From: Digitaria exilis
Taxonomy: Eukaryota; Streptophyta; Magnoliopsida; Poales; Poaceae
DNA: 64,000 nt
Assembly (NCBI GenBank): GCA_015342445.1
Contig: JACEFO010000524.1
Location: 992,001-1,056,000, forward strand
Direction of reading: 5' to 3'
Made by a program: the position numbers and the translations under genes. Shown here piece after piece: positions 59,830-64,000 of the stretch (its first letter is position 1; every line of letters starts with the position of its first letter). The notes under the pieces are model-generated. The model was not told where the DNA came from. It did not search any database and saw nothing but the letters and a program-made list of their open reading frames with translations.

Positions 59830-61447
59830 TGTTGGCACACCTTAGCGTCACTTGTTAGATGATGTTAGGAATGCGTGACGGTATATCTTAGGCTCTAGAA
59901 TTATATTCTGCAAGCGCACATAATAGCTCGATGTAGCATTTCACCTTGGAGTATTCTAGGGTATCGTGAATTTCCTCAGGGAAGCAATGGCAAAGTATAT
60001 TGATTGAATGAATGGTAAGTCCTTCTAGTAATATCACACACTATCTCTAGTGGGGGTAAATGGGTTAACCGATAAGGGTGACCAAGCAAAGCTTGATCGA
60101 TACTGGCGAGTCGGGAAGACAAGCCGATAGAAGGTCGTGAACGACCAGCGACACAGGAGACCCTAAGAGAAAGGAAAATGATAAAGTTTTGCGAAGACAG
60201 GGAAACTCAATTCCTAATGACACTTCTAACCTTTTAAGAAAATACACCCTAGCCTTAGACTAGAATACTACCTAGTTATCAGGAGACCAGAACTTACTTC
60301 GACGGCCAGTGGGAAGGATCTCAGAAAGGGATGAGAGGAGAACCAATGGCAGCCAGCAACTACTGTTATGAGGACACTCGAACATGGTGGACAACGAGGG
60401 ACAGACAGGACTGTCACCATCTGCCACCTACCACAATGGTACCGTGGGGTGTAACACATTTTCTAGCTAGAATCAAGCCAGGCACCACGCCTGCACTCGA
60501 GATTAGGATTTCTCTCGAGGCCTTCTAGAGAAATCCCCCTCAACCTAGAATACTGACTTGAGCACTCTAGTCTGGGCGAGAAAACCGGTAAGGAAGAAAC
60601 CCGATAGACAAGATAAACTCTAAACTGATATAGAAGGAAGTTACACCGCTACTAAGCCACAAGGACTTGATTGTAAAAGGAAAGCGGTAAATAACTCAGG
60701 CTTAACTCAAAAGATAAAGAAGATAAAACTATATTGATAAATATTCAGAGTAAAGGAAAAGATACAAGAGCTTTACCAGAACTCCGAGAACTCTGGAACT
60801 TCTGAGCAGAAGCTCGACTCGACCCTACTCACAACTCTAATCCTAACTCAAAAAATGGAAAAGTGAAATGGAAGAAGAGCTCCTTGAAGTGTGTGTAGAG
60901 GACTGAGTCGAGGGTCTCCTTTCATAGCGATGGCTAGGTGGGTTGGGATGTTAACCGACTGTAGTAACCGTCATCCGAAGCTGGGCCGAAACCGCCTCGG
61001 TGCTGGGCCGGCCGGCCGCCCTCTGGTGTCCGATCCACTTCCTTTGCTCATGAACGCTCTGGATCGCGCCCTGGTGATAGTTGTGTCGGACGTTGCTGAC
61101 TCGAAGTCGGTTTGGACCGACAGGCGGGCCCCTTGATCCGTGTGAAGGCCTTCCAGGGTCCATCGGATGAACCGACCTCAATCTCCCGTCTAAGATGGCT
61201 TTTATATGGGTTTCTGACACGTGGATCGAAGACGTGGTAGGGAGGCCGAGGTGGGCGGCCGGCCAGCCGGGCTAGGGCCAGATAGCCGGGCTCTGGCCTG
61301 ATTTTCTCTGGTTTTCTGACATTTCGTCCCTGCACTTACAACTTGTACAAAACTTGCGGAACTTGTTAGTTTAAAGTAAAATATACATGGAACCTTATGC
61401 AAAACCTTCATTTACTCCTGAGATGTTGAAGGTGAATTGGAATTATA
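59830..61447 (-). repeat. 5' LTR of the Athila/Tat-like element
   Basis: It starts (plus strand) TGTTGGCACACC, parallel to the copy at 52658, and matches it through AATTGGAATTAT near 61443. Its outer edge lacks the expected CATCAACA and instead joins CACTA sequence (CATCGTCTCCC), so the last few bases are lost or changed. It retains the 530-bp segment missing in the 3' LTR. Confidence 0.82.
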
Positions 61448-61674
61448 CATCGTCTCCCTGTTGTTCTTCAGTTACACACTCTCCTTGAAAGGATGTGTAT
61501 CTGGAGAACAACGGGGAGGTGCTGCCGAAATTTTGTCTCGGATAGGAGCAGAGCATGGAGACTAAGCATATCGGCGCATCCTTGGGTGGGATTAGGACTT
61601 ATATTCACCTATTAGAAAGTATAAGGAGCGTGTAGATACTTGAGATTTTTATATTGCTCGTTGATACTTTAAGG

Positions 61675-62660
61675 ATGGACGACCGTGAGTGGATGTACAC
61701 GGGGCATCCAAGTAATCGTCAGTTTACAGCCGACTGGATTGAGAAGACCGAGGAATTCGTGAAACTAGCATTTCAAAATGCAAAGGAGCCACCAGGACTT
61801 GGTGTCCATGCAGCATTTGCAAAAACAAGAAACACCAACCAAAGGATGTCATGAGTACACATATTTGCAAGAATGGATATGTTGCCGGCTATACACGGTG
61901 GAAGTATCATGGTGAAGTCGACAATCGTGTGAGAGAGGAGGTCGAGAGACAACGCGTCATGGATTCTGATGCTGAAGCTGGGGTAGGGGACATTTTAAAT
62001 GACTTTGGTGAAGCACACTTCAATGGAGAACTTATGGAGGAGGAGCCGGAGGCAACCGCAAAGGCGTACAATGACATGTTATCCGCGGCTCAACAGCCCC
62101 TTCATGAGCATACCAAGGTTTCTCAGCTAGATGGCATTGCACGCCTTATGTCCCTAATGTCCCAGTACAATCTTGGTCGAGATGCCTTCGATAATATGTT
62201 GAAAGTTGTTGGTAGTCTGCTTCCAAAGCCTCACAATCTGCCTCCGAACATGTACGAGGCAAAAAAACTCCTCAATGCACTGAAGATGCCCTATGATCAG
62301 ATACACGCTTGTCCAAATGGATGCATCTTATTTAGGAAAGAACAAGAGAAAGCAAATTACCGCTCAAAGTGTAAATCCTCTCGGTACGTGGTGCAAGATT
62401 GTGGTGATGGTCAGAAGAAGCAGAGCAAGCTCCCCGTGAAAATCCTACAGTACATGCCATTCATACCGAGGATCCAACGGCTTTACATGACCGAGGAAAC
62501 CACAAAACAGATGACATGGCACAAAGATGTACGTCGATACAATCCTGACAAGATGGTACATCCATCTGATGGTAAATCATGGCAACGATTTAATCAAATT
62601 TATCCTATGAAAGATAATGAAGCCCGTAATGTTCGTATTGCTCTGGCTATAGATGGGTTT
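61675..62660 (+). pseudogene. CACTA transposase (TNP2-like), N-terminal part
   Basis: ATG at 61675 opens the Transpos_assoc domain: DDREWMYTGHPSNRQFTADW followed by IEKTEEFVKLAF. At 61835-61857 the frame shifts by one into STHICKNGYVAGYTRWKYHG. The Transposase_21 region begins with YDQIHACPNGCILFRKE, then MPFIPRIQRLYMTEETTKQM, TWHKDVRRYNPDKMVHPSDG and NVRIALAIDGF. A gypsy LTR then cuts the domain before its catalytic core. It is a non-functional copy. Confidence 0.9.
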
Positions 62661-63453
62661 TGTTCACGACCAAAAATGGCAAGGATGTCGATCTGGCTCG
62701 ATAGCCGGTCTAACCGCTTGTAAGAATCAGTCTGACCGGCTGTACCCTGTACCCGGTCTAGCAATGTGCCAGGTGGTCTGACCGCCTGTCACAGGCGGTC
62801 TAGACCGCATGTAGGAAAGTGCTAAAAATATGATTCTGACTCCACCATTGCGTAGGGCTCGTCGAGAAGATCAAAATGCATATGTGGATCGCCTGATTTG
62901 GACTCCGGATGAGGGAGTTATGACTCTGTCAAGGGTCAACCCCGGGCCCAGGCAGTTAGACCGCCTGTAGCAGTCCTAATCCGAATTAGAGTTGTATTTT
63001 GATGGGACTTTATTATGGAATTGACTCCCCACAGGGCAAGACCTCCCCACCCCATATTATGAAGGGCCGTGGCCGATTGAGGACCTCTACCCAATCGTAC
63101 AAACACATTTACCTTTACTTTTTATCTCAAACCCTAGCTTTTCCAACCCCCTCTTCTTACTTCTTCGTCTCCATGGCGTCTTAGGACGTTCTAGGTGGCC
63201 TTGTCGACCTTAGAACAACCCTAGCTTCGCCGCCTCCGACGGGCTCCCTCCCGAGGCGACGATCGTAGGCTTTCGCGGCGCCTCTGCCTACAGGCGGTCT
63301 AACCCCTTGTGACGGGCAGTCTGACCTCCTGTGACAGGCGGTCTAACCCCCTGTATAGGCGGTCTGACTCCCTGTTCAGAAGTTCCGACGAGGAGATTCC
63401 GGCTACCGCGCGATCTAGCGCTTATCGTGTGTTGACCCGGAAAGGCGTCAACA
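62661..63453 (+). mobile_element. 5' LTR of a second gypsy element
   Basis: It begins TGTTCACGACC exactly where transposase similarity stops and ends GGCGTCAACA, giving TGTT...AACA and 793 bp. It contains repeated GGCGGTCTGACCGCCTGT-type motifs. The target duplication would be GGTTT (62656-62660); its partner is outside the window. Confidence 0.85.
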
Positions 63454-63458
63454 TATTT

Positions 63459-63476
63459 TGGCGACTCCGCTGGGGA
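63459..63476 (+). other. Primer-binding site of the second gypsy element
   Basis: TGGCGACTCCGCTGGGGA, five bases after the LTR end, matches the complement of a plant tRNA 3' end, probably tRNA-Arg. This type of site is common in RIRE2-like gypsy elements. Confidence 0.85.
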
Positions 63477-63520
63477 AGAAAAATTTGGTTTTCATAACCG
63501 ATCTATTCGACCCTAGCCCA

Positions 63521-64000
63521 ATGAGATCCAAGATTGATCAAGACGATATCCCCTCTAACATAGCAGATCTCGATGAGAAAGGACGCCAGAAGTATTCGGT
63601 GGCTTTAGCGCATCTCCAGAACGAGTTCTTAAAGGGCTTCAAGAAAGATCATGACACGGTAACACGCGTTCAAGAGTTTGTGATGCCATCCTTCAAGATG
63701 AGCTGTGATAAGATTGAGATAATCGACACTGTGAGTTTATCTTCACAACCGTCTTCCCCTATTGATACGGTTAGCCCGATTGTTGTTAATAGTATACCTA
63801 GTCTTGATGAACTCTCTGCACGTTTGGATCGATTAGAGATACTTAAAAAGGGGAAATCGGTTCATAATAGTGACGTGTCTATCATACCATGGTCTAATAT
63901 TGATAATACGTTCTGCGGTATGTTGCCTAGTTCCTTTGATGGTCAGACTACGCCGCTGATCCAGTTGCCCAGACCGAACACGGTCATTGCAATTGGATCA
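63521..64000 (+). CDS. Retrotransposon leader/gag ORF, open at the window edge
   Basis: ATG at 63521 begins a 160-codon frame with no stop before the window ends, starting MRSKIDQDDIPSNIADLDEK. It is acidic and hydrophilic with coiled-coil-like stretches (DELSARLDRLEILKKG). Its position after the primer-binding site says it is the first ORF, probably gag or its N-terminal extension. The fact that it stays open suggests a younger element than its neighbours. Confidence 0.7.
   Translation, partial: MRSKIDQDDIPSNIADLDEKGRQKYSVALAHLQNEFLKGFKKDHDTVTRVQEFVMPSFKMSCDKIEIIDTVSLSSQPSSPIDTVSPIVVNSIPSLDELSARLDRLEILKKGKSVHNSDVSIIPWSNIDNTFCGMLPSSFDGQTTPLIQLPRPNTVIAIGS

Larger units (their letters stand above)
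52658..61447 (-). mobile_element. Non-autonomous Athila/Tat-like gypsy retrotransposon
   Basis: Read on the minus strand: 5' LTR (61447-59830), primer-binding site (59821-59804), degenerate gag (59549-58600), protease (58526-57280), a stretch without reverse transcriptase, RNase H or integrase (57279-56534), an Athila-type ORF (56533-55630), a purine tract AAACTTGGGGGTG (53757-53745) and the 3' LTR (53744-52658). It lies inside the CACTA element. Loss of the pol core with gag-protease retained means it would need enzymes in trans. LTR divergence in sampled stretches is roughly 5-8%, so it is not recent. Confidence 0.88.
50268..62660 (+). mobile_element. CACTA (En/Spm) element, left end to interrupted transposase
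   Basis: The left terminus CACTACACTACCTGAAAAC (50268 or 50273) is followed to about 51620 by many copies of TTTGCCGTGAGC and its inverse, the classic subterminal motif. A GC-rich leader (51640-52093), intron-like sequence and the 5' region with TACAGCCCGAGGATGCGTCG follow. An Athila/Tat-like element splits it at 52658-61447. The transposase start lies at 61675 and is cut by a second retrotransposon at 62661. The right terminus is outside the window. Confidence 0.88.

Overview
This is nuclear DNA of a grass (Poaceae). Genes are split by GT-AG introns, first exons are very GC-rich inside AT-rich flanks, and most of the window is layered plant transposable elements (CACTA, MULE, Tourist, hAT, SINE, LINE, Ty3-gypsy, copia and TRIM-type). 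I cannot name the species. There are no operons, CRISPR arrays or bacterial features.

Likely functional genes: (1) 9760-14496 (+), a six-exon gene for a 315-aa mitochondrial/membrane prostaglandin E synthase 2-like protein of the glutaredoxin/GST fold (CPFC active site). (2) 24503-25843 (+), an intronless two-finger C2H2 repressor-like transcription factor with a C-terminal DLN-type EAR motif and an unexpected secretion-like N terminus. (3) 27565-33092 (-), a ten-exon gene for the cohesin loader subunit MAU2/SCC4 (735 aa by my splice model). (4) 43118-43998 (-), a three-exon gene, missed by single-frame ORF reading, that encodes a divergent receiver-domain protein in which the phospho-acceptor Asp is Ala; it has a TATA box. 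A broken F-box gene (20329-22331) carries three frameshifts and a hAT insertion. Two phase-compatible exons of an unrecognised gene lie at 2667-3502 (-).

Layout: 1-9.3 kb holds local duplications, a MULE MITE, a Tourist MITE, a CACTA end with a SINE head and a 5'-truncated LINE with a 17-bp target duplication. 9.8-14.5 kb is the PGES2-like gene. 15.4-20.1 kb has a MITE and a large gypsy LTR interrupted by a Micron-like element inside a (TA)n tract. 20.3-23.7 kb has the F-box relic, a CACTA end and a solo LTR. 24.5-33.1 kb is the gene-rich core (zinc finger and MAU2), with two small solo LTRs showing perfect 5-bp target duplications. 33.9-47.8 kb is retrotransposon debris around the pseudo-receiver gene, including a 2.8-kb solo LTR with perfect TTAAG duplications. 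50.3-64 kb is one nest: a CACTA element with a TNP2-type transposase, split by a non-autonomous Athila/Tat-like retrotransposon that lacks reverse transcriptase and integrase, and again by the 5' end of a second gypsy element that runs out of the window.

All splice sites, domain calls and target duplications were read by eye. No database search was run.
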